A stretch of DNA of 64,000 nt from Nitzschia sp. DOCU1 (Eukaryota > Bacillariophyta > Bacillariophyceae > Bacillariales > Bacillariaceae): the NCBI GenBank assembly GCA_951394045.1, contig OX595988.1, positions 682,001 through 746,000 of the forward strand, read 5' to 3'. Below, in pieces: positions 28,301-40,892 of this stretch. The notes under the pieces were generated by a model. That model had not been told where the DNA came from. It ran no database searches and saw only the letters and a program-made list of their open reading frames with translations. Made by a program: the position numbers and the translations under genes. The stretch's first letter is position 1. Every line of letters begins with the position of its first letter.

Positions 28301-30028
28301 CCTTCTTGGGACCATCATCGGATATGCTGTCACCCGTGGTGAGTCTGACCCGTCGCTTTGACCGTGAAATGCTTGGCTATCAGAGCATTGAGCTTGCAGA
28401 AGGTTGGGAGCTTGGTCCATGGGATTCAGGTCCGAACGAGCTGGTGGAAGAACTTGAATTGACAGTCGAAATGGAAGAGAGCAAAACAGAACAAACCGGA
28501 CCGATTGACGCCGCTGCTTCTCAACAAGGTGAGTCGAAGGGCGAATGCTTCCTCCGGATTAAATCGGTCGTGTTTTCATACCTTACAATTGATCCGTGAA
28601 TTCTTTGGAAGCTCTCCCGCACTATCGCTACTTGCTGAACTTGCCAACACGTATTCCTGGGCTTGGTGAACAATTTCCTCCACTGGTTCGAACAAAGTCG
28701 GATGGTAACTTGGAGAAAAAATTCAAACGGAACTATGATGCGAATGCAACGATTACTGCAAGGACCAACGACTCTTTCCGCCGCATGATACGTGACGCTG
28801 GATTTCAAGGGGGCGAAGGCAATGTCCGACCAAATATGGAAGAATCAATGAAGTTCCTGAAGAAGCTTTTTACACAGCCACAGGAGGGAGGCCCATCCGG
28901 GTTTTCGACAGGACTATCTCCGCCAGACAGGCCTCGCCATTGTGAGTGTATATCTCTTAGAGAGCCTTTGTGTGATGTTTCTGTGTCGTTTCTAACTTGA
29001 TTTTTGCAGTGTTTACGAGCCATCTTCCCCCTGAACATCGACATCACTCAACGGGAGAGATGAGCCGACTGCCTCCCACCGGAGTGATCTCAACTGCTCA
29101 TGGAAATACCAGTAAGCTGGGCGTGTACACTCTCCGAATACCCAAGATGCGCCCTGATGATAGCACCAAGCGCAGTCTCGATGAAATCAAAAGGATATGT
29201 TTGCACAATGCCATGGTTTGCGCGGACTTGGGAGACCAGGAAAAGGAGGGGGTATGGAATTTGCTGGCCCAAACTGTCGATCGCCAACTAGATGAGGCAG
29301 GATCTCAATCTTTCAATGGCTGGGGTGGCAATGGTGGTGGAGCACTCGGCGTGCAGCTGGTGGGGAATCTATTGAAATACTTCGAGGCACGCGGCGACTG
29401 CCAGATGCTTGCGACGATGACGTGTGTCTTAAGCGGCGGGCGTCGATCAGCCCTTCGCCAGCAATCTCAGATCATCGGCAACGAAGACCGCCCCTACCTG
29501 CTTCCGTTGGATCAAGACGAGAAGTACGACATGTACATTCGTCGGTACGCCGACTTACTCTACTCATGGGGCCTGTTGAGTTTGCGGGCCGAATTGAACA
29601 AGCATCTGATTCGGGTTCCAGGAACAAGTATGAACAACGATCCTGCAATCCCACCAATAATCTCTGGCAAACAGATGGGAACTATAGAAGAAAACTACGA
29701 TTTGGGAGCCCGAGTCCCCGGCATTGCCGTTGTGTTTCAGTGTCCCAAATGTGGTGACGACACCGAATTCAATACCAACATATGCCGAAATTGCCGAGAC
29801 TTTGCCTTTCGCTGCAGCATTTGTGACAACGCAGTGCAAGGGCTGTTTACAGTATGCGATTATTGTCGACATGGTGGGCATGTCGACCATATGACAGCCT
29901 GGTTCGCCAAACACATGGAGTGCCCGACGGGTTGCGGATGTGCTTGCACTTTTTCGCCGTTGATGGCTAGCGGAAACGATGTCACCGCGGCAGCAGCAAT
30001 GGCAGAAAATGACCCCCTCCAAACTTAG
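25335..30028 (+). CDS. WDR59/Sea3-like GATOR2 subunit (four or five exons, ~1460-1490 aa)
   Basis: Exons are 25335-27938, 28009-28528, 28612-28941 and 29010-30028, with GT-AG introns of 70-83 bp. A further GTAAGT...CTAAG segment at 27006-27086 (81 bp, in frame, no stop) is probably a fourth intron. The N-terminal half carries WD40-like repeats (LATTTASAICLWDLRTPSS, VQIYDVRMNDRARGQ). The C-terminus has YADLLYSWGLLSLRAELNK and a zinc-binding RING-like module: CPKCGDDTEF, CRNC, CSICDNAVQGLFTVCDYC, RHGGHVDHMTAWF, CPTGCGCAC. That ending is characteristic of WDR59. In other eukaryotes GATOR2 works at the lysosome or vacuole upstream of TORC1 in amino-acid sensing. Assignment of the N-terminal propeller is weaker than that of the RING end. 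Confidence 0.82.
27006..27086 (+). other. Probable stop-free 81-bp intron within the WDR59-like gene
   Basis: The donor is CAT/GTAAGTAGC and the acceptor TTTCTCCTAAG/GTTG. The length is a multiple of three and there is no in-frame stop, so retention would add 27 residues. Confidence 0.6.
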
Positions 30029-30055
30029 GCTAGTAAAGACTTGATTAGAAAACTT

Positions 30056-31108
30056 CTAGGTTATTTTGACATTGGAAAAGTCCAGTTCAGGATGCTCCTT
30101 CTGGAATCGTTGTAACACGTCTAACTTTTGTTGCTCCTCACTAGTTGGCAGGCCCAACGCTTTTTGTCGCTGGTCAAACATCATCTTTTCTACCGTCTTT
30201 CGTGTCTCGCCGTCCAAATCTCCCAGCGATGAATTTTCCGGCTGAATAGTCTTGACGTCAATTTTCGGATCCCCTTGGACGACGCAATCCCACCACTCCA
30301 TTTGATTGGATTTCTGCAGATTAATTACCAGTCGGTTACCGTCTTCGACTGTCCAAAAGGAATCATCAACAATGATCGGTTTGCACAACGGTGCTTCCTC
30401 GATTATCAGATTGCCTCCCCGAAGTCCCACTTTAAGCGTTTTCTTCCCAATCACAACATTTAAATCGCGACCGCGTGTGTTCTGAGGAACAGGAATATTT
30501 ACCGTGACTTCAGACAGCGTTTGTGTCCAGACATATTTTCCAGGGACTGTTCCTCCGTTTCCCACGGGGGGTTTCGTCTTTTTCTCAGACTCGTCGCCTT
30601 CCTCATCGTTAGACGATTCTGCGGCCGCTGGGGCTCTTGTCGTTTCTTTTTCCTTCGTCGGCGCTGTAGCCGCCGGCGCTGGAGGGGTGGCGACCTTTTC
30701 TGGAGACGAAGGGGAAGCCGCAGAAACGTCAAAGTTCCCGTCTGTTCCCATTTCGATAACATCGTCTTCCTCCTTTTTTGTTTGAGCAGCGGGACTCGAA
30801 GACTTTGGCTTTTTGGAAGTGGAAGTCGGATTTGTCGTTGTAGCCTTTTTCTTTGCAGATTTTGCGCGTTCCGCCTGATATCGTTTGACGTGTTTCTCCA
30901 TTACTTGCTGAACCTTGGCGATGGCAAGTTCGGTCCCCTTGCCATCTTCACTACCAGGAGGACCGGCAAAGAAGTCTGTCTTGCGTCGCAAAAAGCCAAA
31001 AACGCTGTCCAGCAAAGGGTCAATCCCTTGGGCTGTTTGAGCAACGTTCATGTAAAGACCGTCGAAACGCTCGTCATCTTCAAAGGGCGACGATGAAGAA
31101 CTTGACAT
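30056..31108 (-). CDS. NUDC: NudC family protein (350 aa)
   Basis: The N-terminal part (residues ~10-90, FDGLYMNVAQTAQGIDPLLD then FLRRKTDFFAG) matches the NudC N-terminal region. Next comes a long Lys/Ser/Pro/Glu-rich linker. The CS (p23-like) domain lies at ~205-290: KYVWTQTLSEVTVNIPVPQ, GRDLNVVIGKKTLKVGL, SFWTVEDGNRLVINLQKSNQ, EWWDCVVQGDP. The C-terminal helix (RKTVEKMMFDQRQKALGLPT) and final LQRFQKEHPELDFSNVK also fit the family. NudC proteins are Hsp90 co-chaperones acting on dynein regulators, WD40 proteins and cytokinesis factors. Whether a partner is the neighbouring WD40 gene is not known. The stop is 27 bp from the convergent WDR59-like stop. Confidence 0.92.
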   Translation of the reverse strand: MSSSSSSPFEDDERFDGLYMNVAQTAQGIDPLLDSVFGFLRRKTDFFAGPPGSEDGKGTELAIAKVQQVMEKHVKRYQAERAKSAKKKATTTNPTSTSKKPKSSSPAAQTKKEEDDVIEMGTDGNFDVSAASPSSPEKVATPPAPAATAPTKEKETTRAPAAAESSNDEEGDESEKKTKPPVGNGGTVPGKYVWTQTLSEVTVNIPVPQNTRGRDLNVVIGKKTLKVGLRGGNLIIEEAPLCKPIIVDDSFWTVEDGNRLVINLQKSNQMEWWDCVVQGDPKIDVKTIQPENSSLGDLDGETRKTVEKMMFDQRQKALGLPTSEEQQKLDVLQRFQKEHPELDFSNVKIT

Positions 31109-32204
31109 TTCAGCGGATTTTAAAGAAGAAAAGGTAGCAATGACTGGACTGATCGAGAAGATGTATGCAAATAGTACGCGTCATTGCCACTGAGGTGGGT
31201 TTTGTTGCCGCCGAGAGATCTGCATTGACTTCTTCGACTTTCGAAGTCGATGATGGATGGATGTCGATGACCTTCCACGCAGTCTGTCCCCCGCTCCCAC
31301 ATTCACAGTCCATCCGTCATTCACGCCTTTAAAGTTGACTAGTCTGACTCACCAAAAATCAATATGGTTTTGTGGGTGGTGAAAAGGCGCTTCATCGGAC
31401 CTTCTTCGGATCAAAATTTGACCGCGTTCCTTTGATCGTTTCTTCACTGGGTAATCTTGGGCAGTAAGACCAATTTGTCATTAAAGCCCAATGTTGAATA
31501 GGAGAAAAACAAAAATGTCAATAGTTCTTCTTCTTTCAACGAGAAGTCCAAGCGGGCGCACAACCAACTTCAGGCAGAGAGATTTCTCACGCGTCGCAAA
31601 GGATGGACAACCTGGTATTTCTCAGTTTCATCCGGGCCGATTCTCTTAGGCCCTTCGACGAAAAGACCACCGATCGGGGAGCTTCTTGTGACTTTCGTAG
31701 ATTCCTGCATACACCATCCGATTTGTCCGGTGTTCTTTTTCTTGCCCGATGTGATATTAAAGCTACCTCACTTCAGCAAAGGACATTCCGGTCCGGGGAG
31801 ATCCGCAAGATTCATAACTTTGAAGGGCAATTAATTCGGTGAGGGCCTAATTCCTTTGAGTTCTGTTCGATGAACTTTGGGCGGCTTGGACGGGAGTTCC
31901 TTCCGGAGAATAATTTCAATCTCGGCGCAAGCCTCTTAAATGGATTGATCAACTACAAATTTGTCATTAAGCCCCTTCGTCCGACAAAAGCCAATGGCTT
32001 TGCCGAATCGGGGCAACGGACCATTGTATTGTGTTGCTGGAAGCTCTCATGGGCTTTTTCCACAAGAGAAGTCTACATGAACAGGTCATAGTACCGTGCA
32101 GTTCGCAGTAACTCCGTTTGCGAATACCACGGTTCATCCTCTCCTCCTCAAGCCCACACTGCCAGGTGCTCACAAATTCTAATCAGCAAGACTACACCCT
32201 CATC
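31109..32204. other. Intergenic region, 1.1 kb
   Basis: It must include the NudC and HA-domain gene promoters. A 17-base word (AATTTGTCATTAAAGCC-like) appears near 31470 and 31955. Short ORFs (for example 31603-31842) lack coding character. Confidence 0.4.
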
Positions 32205-33107
32205 ATGAACCTGGATTCAACGCTGTTCGACATCATGGACAATCTCCAGCGAGATGCAAGCGTTCTTGGCTACAATAACCACTGGTTGCCAACACCAATT
32301 GGTCCACAGGCAAAACTGGAGGTGGTACCTTCTGTTTCAGCCAGTTCCCTTCTTACGGCGATGGATCAAACTACCACGAGCTTCATCAAGGAAACCTTCA
32401 CGAGAAGTTTACCAAAGGAAGAAGATCCGCTTTTGGCGTGGGACCTATTAGCGACCCACGATAACATCGAAAAGATTTCTCGGCTACCACTCGGTTCCGC
32501 CGACAGCGGCATGGTCGATCGCACGCCTGACATGGTTCGATCAAAGAAGCAGCTCATGATGGACCGCCACACCGTGTTTCTTTACGATGACTACTCGGGC
32601 AGCTCCAAGTCCGTGGATACTTCTAGTAAGAAATGCCTCTGGCCCGAAAAGTACGATGAACTAGTACAATACAAGAGGCGATTCGGTCACTGTCAAGTTC
32701 CTAACAACTACAATGAGAACGTAAAACTTTCCCAATGGGTCAAAAGGCAAAGGCACCAATACAAACTAAAGAAAGAGGGCAAGAACTCCTCACTTACGGA
32801 TGACAAGATCATTGCTCTTGAGTCACTTGGCTTTGTTTGGAGTGTCCAAGAAGACACTTGGGAAGAGCGATTCCAAGAACTCCAGGCGTACAAGGACGTC
32901 CATGGACACGCAAATGTACCCAAGAACTGCAAGGATCACCCACAGCTAAGCGTGTGGGTAAAATACCAGCGAAGACATCTGCGGCTATACAGTTCAGGGC
33001 AGCGATCCTCCATGACGAAAGACAGATTTTACAGGCTCAACGAGCTGGGCTTCCAATGGAACCCGCGAAAGAGGAAGGAAGACGGGGAAAGCTTTACAGC
33101 GTACTAG
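32205..33107 (+). CDS. Helicase-associated (HA) domain protein (300 aa)
   Basis: The ATG at 32205 (MNLDSTLFDIMDNLQRD) is preferred over an upstream in-frame ATG at 32118. After a variable N-terminal half, two tandem HA repeats follow. The first is WPEKYDELVQYKRRFGHCQV to LESLGFVW. The second is WEERFQELQAYKDVHGHANV to LNELGFQWNP. Each has the typical LxxWVxxQR core (LSQWVKRQRHQYKLKKEG, LSVWVKYQRRHLRLYSSG). HA domains are small helical, probably nucleic-acid-binding units, very numerous in diatoms and usually free of any helicase. A gene-regulatory role is plausible but unproven. The C-terminus is Lys/Arg-rich. Confidence 0.85.
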   Translation: MNLDSTLFDIMDNLQRDASVLGYNNHWLPTPIGPQAKLEVVPSVSASSLLTAMDQTTTSFIKETFTRSLPKEEDPLLAWDLLATHDNIEKISRLPLGSADSGMVDRTPDMVRSKKQLMMDRHTVFLYDDYSGSSKSVDTSSKKCLWPEKYDELVQYKRRFGHCQVPNNYNENVKLSQWVKRQRHQYKLKKEGKNSSLTDDKIIALESLGFVWSVQEDTWEERFQELQAYKDVHGHANVPKNCKDHPQLSVWVKYQRRHLRLYSSGQRSSMTKDRFYRLNELGFQWNPRKRKEDGESFTAY

Positions 33108-33481
33108 GTCTAAAGGGGCTTAGCCCCCTCTGGAAGCGTATTACACTGACGCCTATCGGAGGATCCCCCAACTGTGCATCGCTGTGAACCAAGCTACGAA
33201 CACTCCGTCTTCGTCGACGAAGCTGCGGTGGTGTTCGGCCTTCTACCGGTAGCAGCCGGGCACGCAGTTCACACTTCACAACTCGTTGAGTTTGGCTCAT
33301 AGTAGGGAGGAGTTGTAAACTACCAAGATTTTCTCTGCGCGCTGTAGAGAAGTAAGCTAATACACCCCCATTTTGTAACCACACCTCTCAGTGCCGTCTT
33401 AGCACAATACACTCGTAGGCAGGGCATACAACGAATTATAATGTTATCGTAACGAGCAATGCACTACGAGTTAGTAATATC
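33108..33481. other. Convergent intergenic region
   Basis: I see no feature between the two convergent stop codons. Confidence 0.4.
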
Positions 33482-35567
<2,086 letters not shown>

Positions 35568-36222
35568 TCCGAATTCAGAAAGTAGATGGATAGTTGCAGC
35601 CAGTATGTACCCCAACAGAAATGATTTCGTTCAAGAGAAGAGATGACCTCTCCTGTTAAATTCTTGTGCGTAAGAGATCTATCTTATGCTTGCACAACCG
35701 ACAGGATAGTTTTCGCGTTTGTTCTTTCGGCGGAAAAAAGCAATCACATCACCATCTCGACGTCGTCGTGCGCGAGAACCATTGGATGGATCTCGCGTAT
35801 CCTCGCTTTTTCGCCACACAATCGAACAAAGAGCAAACGCGCACCCCCGACGTGCGTCAGTTCTGTGGTCAATTGAGTCAATCAACGTTCCATCGCTCGC
35901 CCGCTCGCGCGGCCGCGCTTTCTCGAGAGCAGAGCCCACAGACAGTCTGACAGTGTGTTCGGTGCCACATGGAGGCGCATCCGTCATCCATTCAGAAAAT
36001 CTGCATCCACATCATCATCGACGAAACTGTCGCGAATTATCTCACGGCAGCAACATCCCCATCACGACGGGAACAAAAGAAAACCGAGACGGCACCGACA
36101 AGAAGGAGGAGATAGTTGAGGCAGAAACTCCACTATTGAATACCTGTCTTCTTTGAAGTCGAATCTCTACTGTTCAACCCACAAACGCAGCTCAACTACG
36201 ACACGACGATAATCGCAAGACA
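35568..36222. promoter_or_regulatory. Divergent intergenic region
   Basis: It separates the KARS and J-protein starts, is CG-rich around 35880-35930, and has no identifiable motif. Confidence 0.4.
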
Positions 36223-37611
36223 ATGAGCGAGCAAGCTTCATCTGACGATGATTTTTCCGGACTCGGAGGATTTTTCTTCTATGTCTTTATTGTTCATCCT
36301 TGTACGGCATGGATCCTACGCCCTGGACGGTTTGAACGCAAGAAGAGCATCATGTATGCAATTGGATTCCTTGCTGCACTTGCGGCCATCAAAACGGGTG
36401 AGTAATAATGGTCGTCAACATTCTGCACTTTTCCGATCCAGGAAATTCCGAAGAAGCGCTTCATTCGACTTTTCGGAGCCTCGACGCACAAGATTACGGA
36501 TGACTGTCCCAAAGAAAAGCTATCGTAGACGAAAGAGATTCTTTCAATCATCTTTTCTTGGAAGGTCGCCGTGGATGGGCTCTCCACGTGGCGAAGTGTG
36601 CTGTAGAAGGTCTACGAGTTCCGTCCGTCCGTGATCCGGTGACGGCTGCCTCATTTTTTAATCCCATCGTCATCTCACCACCATATTTATCCTTTTGTTT
36701 CGTCCTTTGTGATTTCAGGCTTGGAGATTAAGGATCGAGGCCCAAACCACTATTCCTTGCTTGGAGTCACCCGCGATTCCAGCCCTCTCGATATCAAACG
36801 TGCCTACAAGAAGCTTAGTCTTCAGCTCCACCCTGACAAAAATCCCAGTCCTGACGCGTCCGATAAATTCGACCAAGTGAAGCAAGCCTACGATGTCTTG
36901 ATGGATCTGGAACTGCGAGAAGTATACAACAAATTTGGAAAGGAAGGTATTGCCGCGAACAAGCGATTCAATGAGAATCAATTCTTGATGGAGGTTGCCG
37001 TTTTCTATGTGTCGTGGGCAGTGATGGCGTTTATGTTGACCATGGGGAAGAAGTCCGGCAACGCACGAGAATGGGTGTTCACAGGCTTGATTGTGATGTT
37101 AGTGGTAGAAGTGGTTGTCATGACATCCCAGTCCAATCCTGTGCCATCTTGGCTATTCCCCACGTTGACAGAGAACGACTTGGTTAGAATATTGCACTCC
37201 CTCTTTCCAGCGTTCATGAATGGTTGTCGTTCGATGGGATCATACCTATACGTTGATTTGGATGCCCAGCTGCGCCAGTTGTTGTTGGCGCTTCAAGAGC
37301 AAAACAAGGACGTTTTGATGGTTCTTCGCGATGTACAGATTGGTGTACAAACGATTCAGGCCCATGGTGTTGGCGGAGGTGGTCCCCGCTTGACATCGAC
37401 CGCGGACATACAAGTCGCATCTGAGGGATCGGCTGGTGGGATCAAGGCGACGCCGACGGGTAAAATTCGGGAATTACAAAGTCGGCTGCAGCACTCCAAC
37501 GCGAACGTTGCTCAAGCTGTCCAATCGCTGAAAACGGAACAACAGTCATCTAACTTGGGTTTCTACGGTATGATCCTTGGATACATCGTCATATCATACC
37601 TCTTCAGCTAA
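36223..37611 (+). CDS. Multi-pass membrane J-domain protein (355 aa)
   Basis: Exons are 36223-36397 and 36719-37611; the 321-bp intron is the longest in the window. The product starts with two hydrophobic segments (FFFYVFIVHPCTAWIL and IMYAIGFLAALAAIK). A J domain follows at ~66-130: HYSLLGVTRDSSPLDIKRAY, LHPDKNPSP with the HPD signature, and QAYDVLMDLELREVYNKFG. Two more membrane spans (VFYVSWAVMAFMLTM and WVFTGLIVMLVVEVVVM), a coiled region and a C-terminal span (GMILGYIVISYLF) come next. J proteins stimulate Hsp70 ATPase activity. Topology and location (ER is likeliest) are inferred. The layout recalls Sec63-type proteins, but no Brl domain is seen. Confidence 0.85.
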
Positions 37612-37800
37612 AGATTGATGTGTGGTTTGTGCTAGATAGTGCAACAAAAACTTAAGTACTATGAAATCATAACTCTAGCTCTTCCTTCCCCCTCCGTACT
37701 ATAGACGCAAATCCCCGATGCAGTATCCCATATCCACTACTGGCGTCACCACGATCAGGCCATAGGCAATATTTTAACGTACTAGTGAATTGCGATGTAT

Positions 37801-38286
37801 CTATTTCTTCATTTGCTCTGAGATGTATTCCATCATTTTCTTTTGCGCGTTTCCTCTTCCGATACGAGCTTCATCCGACGCCTTTTTCAGTGCCGCACAA
37901 AGTTGCTTGGAAAGCCCTTCCTTGCCTAAGGCCTTTCCAGCATCCGTAATCTTGATTTCAAACTGCTTGGAAGGATTGTTCAGATCCCGTTCTACCATTA
38001 CGGTATCGGCCTTGCCTCCTTTCACAATGGTGTTGTCCATGAGCTCTTGGAGTTTGACACGGGCATTCATCGCCAAAGTGTATTCTTCTACCGACATGTT
38101 CATCGCCCTTGCGGTCTCTTCGATTCGCTTTGCCTCCTCTGGGTTGTCTTCCTTGGGAGCACCGGCACCGGCTCCACTGAACATGTTCAATGTTGTTGAG
38201 GGAGTTCTGAGGATAGGAGCAACATGGAAGGCGACGGCTTGTTGGGAAGCCAGAAGGGCACAGCCGGCAATAAGAGAAAGCTTCAT
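37801..38286 (-). CDS. Small plastid-targeted protein, possibly YbaB/EbfC-like (161 aa)
   Basis: The signal peptide MKLSLIAGCALLASQQAVAF ends in an ASAFAP-like AVAFHVAP motif and leads into a Ser/Thr/Pro transit region, the diatom plastid presequence pattern. The mature part starts near MFSGAGAGAPKED. After two helical segments, a strand-turn-strand (TVMVERDLNNPSKQFEIKIT) leads to a long helix (LSKQLCAALKKASDEARIGR ... KKMMEYISEQMKK). This order resembles the nucleoid-associated YbaB/EbfC fold, which binds DNA as a dimer. The similarity is only structural, so the name is tentative; plastid targeting is more secure. Confidence 0.6.
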   Translation of the reverse strand: MKLSLIAGCALLASQQAVAFHVAPILRTPSTTLNMFSGAGAGAPKEDNPEEAKRIEETARAMNMSVEEYTLAMNARVKLQELMDNTIVKGGKADTVMVERDLNNPSKQFEIKITDAGKALGKEGLSKQLCAALKKASDEARIGRGNAQKKMMEYISEQMKK

Positions 38287-38845
38287 GGTAAACTTGTTGA
38301 TGGAGATAGTTATATGCTGGCTTCAGAGTGCAATCGAAGAATGCAACGAATGATGTAGCGAAGGATCTCCACTCTGCCTGCATCGGCGCCATTGTTGATG
38401 TTGCCGACATCATCGATCCAAACCTTCCAGGTGTCACTTTGTTTGTTGCTTCCGACACGTATGTACGTGTTGCTGCTGACGCGAGTGGTTGACGATTTTG
38501 AAATTCCGGATTCCTGTTGAAATGCCCGAGGGAGCAATGAGGGCGAAGGCATGCCGTCGCGCGCCAGCCGGGCACCAATTGTTTTCGCACTTTGTGGAAG
38601 GGGACAAACGCCTCCCGACAAACACACACACAAAAGCCGCGTCGACGAGATGGCGAGCCCGCATCACATCCCCCGACGACGACACATCTCATTCTCATCA
38701 CTCAGACGGCAAGGGAGAAGGCAGAACTTTCCGTGCCGAAGTCAATGAAAGGGGACGATAAAGAGAAACGCGAAGCGTTTTAAGGATTGAGGTGTCAAGC
38801 AAGTATTGACGGTGGTTGCCGAAGAGTAAGAATAGGCAGGGGAAG
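38287..38845. promoter_or_regulatory. Divergent intergenic region
   Basis: It lies between the plastid protein and the carrier starts and includes a short CA repeat near 38623. Nothing else is recognisable. Confidence 0.4.
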
Positions 38846-40184
38846 ATGGTGAGGGAAGAAAAATTCAAGGCGAATTTGCCTGCATCGGTGGAACACCCCA
38901 CCATTCTCGCACGACCGACGAGCCAGCTGCAAGAGGATATGATGAAGCTTCCAAAGGAGATTCGGAATATCTTCGCTGGTGGGCTTGCTGGTATGGTTGC
39001 CAAAACCTTTGTTGCGCCCTTTGACCGTATTAAGATTTTATACCAGATTTCTTCGGCGAGGTTTCAGATCACGGATGTCCCATCGGTGGCAATGCGGATC
39101 ATCAAACAAGAAGGACCCACGGCTCTTTGGAAGGGAAATTCGGCTACGATGATTCGAGTCTTTCCTTATTCTGGCATTCAGTTCATGGTGTACGATCGAT
39201 GCAAGACTTTTCTTTTGCGAGAACAGGAAATCATGTACGCTAGGCAAAAGGCAGTGGATCCAAAAACTCCAAAGCCAAAATGGGGATTGACGCCAAAAGA
39301 AAGTTTGTTTTCGGGAATGATTGCGGGCGCTATTTCTGTTCTCTGCACGTATCCCTTGGATCTGACGAGAGCGCAATTGGCAGTGTTAAGAAAGCAGAAA
39401 GATCGAAAGGCGAACATGTCGTTTTACAGAGTCATTACAGACAATTACCGGAACCGAGTACGTCTCGACTTTGAGGTGCAAGATTCTTTTTATACGAGCA
39501 ATATCTGAACCTGCGTCTTTTTCTCTTATAAAGGGCTTTTGGGGTCTATTTCGGGGTATCACGCCAACTATTCTAGGAATCTTGCCATACTCTGGTATTG
39601 CATTCGCGTTCAACGAACAGGGCAAACGGAAGGTAGGCCCAATATCACTTTCCCGTGTGGATTCGATTTGCTTTTGACGATGACTCACAAACTGGATATG
39701 TGCATCTTAGATCCAACTCTTAACAGGACGTGACCTGACGACGATAGAAAGAATGCAGTGTGGGGCGGTGTCAGGCTTGTTTGCTCAAACGTTGACTTAT
39801 CCCTTGGAGATTACGCGGCGAAGGATGCAGACTATTGGTGTCGTGGCAACATCGGGTGAAGCAGCGGCTGTAGATGTCGTTGGCACTGGACATCACAAGG
39901 CAGCAGCGCAAGAAGCGGCATTACGAGCACTGCACCCTGAACGTCCACCGTCGTTGAAGGACATAGTTTTGGAGTTATATGCGGAGCAAGGGGTTCGAGG
40001 CTTTTTCAAAGGAGTCAGTATGAATTGGTTCAAGGGACCCATTGCTTTCTCAATCAGTTTTACAGCTTTCGATATCGTTCAGATGTTCCTCGAGACGGAG
40101 CCCGAACGGAAAGCGCGGCTTCCCCGGCGGTCCACCACCGTTCGACGCGCCACGGAAGACGAAATAGTGGCGGATGAAGAGTAA
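38846..40184 (+). CDS. Mitochondrial carrier, SLC25A42/A16-like (394 aa, three exons)
   Basis: Exons are 38846-39457, 39534-39632 and 39711-40184, with 76- and 78-bp GT-AG introns at phase 0. The ATG at 38846 (MVREEKFKANLP) follows an in-frame TTG. Three repeats each show the carrier signature: PFDRIKILYQ, PLDLTRAQLAV and PLEITRRRMQT. They are followed by GxxxLWKGNSATMIRVFPYS, GFWGLFRGITPTILGILPYS and GVRGFFKGVSMNWFKGP. The PYSGIQF and PYSGIAF pattern and NSATMIRVFPY are typical of the CoA/adenosine-3',5'-diphosphate branch (SLC25A42, SLC25A16, Leu5). It probably imports CoA into mitochondria. Repeat 3 has an Ala/Gly-rich insertion of about 25 residues, and an Arg-rich tail follows. Confidence 0.88.
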
Positions 40185-40436
40185 TAATAGCCTACGACTT
40201 CTTATGAAAGACTTAGAATATGAATTATTGCGTTTGCGAATACGTTTGCGAATATGTGTACTCTGGGTTTTGATGTGAAACTGGACGGAATCTGGCATGC
40301 TCCTGCTGCTTTCGATTATCGACGTTCGACGCCGCCCTGACCACAGTTTGTTGTCTAGTTTCTCGATTCAAATCATTTCAACTTTCAATTCAATTTTTTC
40401 CAAGTTTCAACTAGTCAATGCCATGATGCCAATGAA

Positions 40437-40892
40437 CTACAGCTCGTCGCTCATACTACGCTTTAGAATACGCTCCCGGTGCACATCATTCAAAATTTCT
40501 TCCCTGTCTAACAAACGTTGAATGTGCTGCAGAAGTTTTCGCAAAAAGTCAGGATCCTTGCCATTCAAATTCAACACGCATATCCGTTTCAGAATACTTA
40601 CTCTATCATCGACCTCCTTGTTCAAATATTCCAGCTTGTGCTCGTAGGCCTTGATTTTCTTTCTCAAGCGTTCCGAATCAAAGCCCGCCTTCAATTGCTC
40701 TCGGAGTTCTTCCAGCTTTTGAGTAAACTCCTTCTTTCGTCGCTCACGTCGGGCAAGGATCTCCTCCCTCGTCGACCCCACATGCCCAGTAAGCTCATCG
40801 CGTTCCAAATGTCGAACGCTGCCATGGACGGAAGAAGCCAGGGCGGATAAAAGGACGAAGAAAAATACCGTCAAAGAAACGTTTCGAGTCAT
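40437..40892 (-). CDS. Secretory coiled-coil array, gene A (126 or 151 aa)
   Basis: First of six tandem paralogues, all on this strand. The signal peptide is MTRNVSLTVFFFVLLSALAS. The charged helix begins STREEILARRERRKKEFTQK and continues through RLRKKIKAYEHKLEYLNKEV. The likely exons are 40892-40602 and 40526-40437, removing a 75-bp GTAAGT...CTGCAG intron. That intron has no stop and a length divisible by three, so retention would give 151 residues. The last exon encodes a second helix ending SMSDEL, a KDEL-like terminus. Unlike genes C-F, the signal peptide and coiled coil share one exon. The H-x-S-G motif of the others is absent here. Function is unknown. Confidence 0.75.
   Translation of the reverse strand: MTRNVSLTVFFFVLLSALASSVHGSVRHLERDELTGHVGSTREEILARRERRKKEFTQKLEELREQLKAGFDSERLRKKIKAYEHKLEYLNKEVDDRVSILKRICVLNLNGKDPDFLRKLLQHIQRLLDREEILNDVHRERILKRSMSDEL

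Noticed and set aside
36248..36634. 128-codon ORF spanning the J-protein intron
   Set aside because: It overlaps exon 1 in another frame and runs through the intron; the spliced J-protein frame is clearly the real one.
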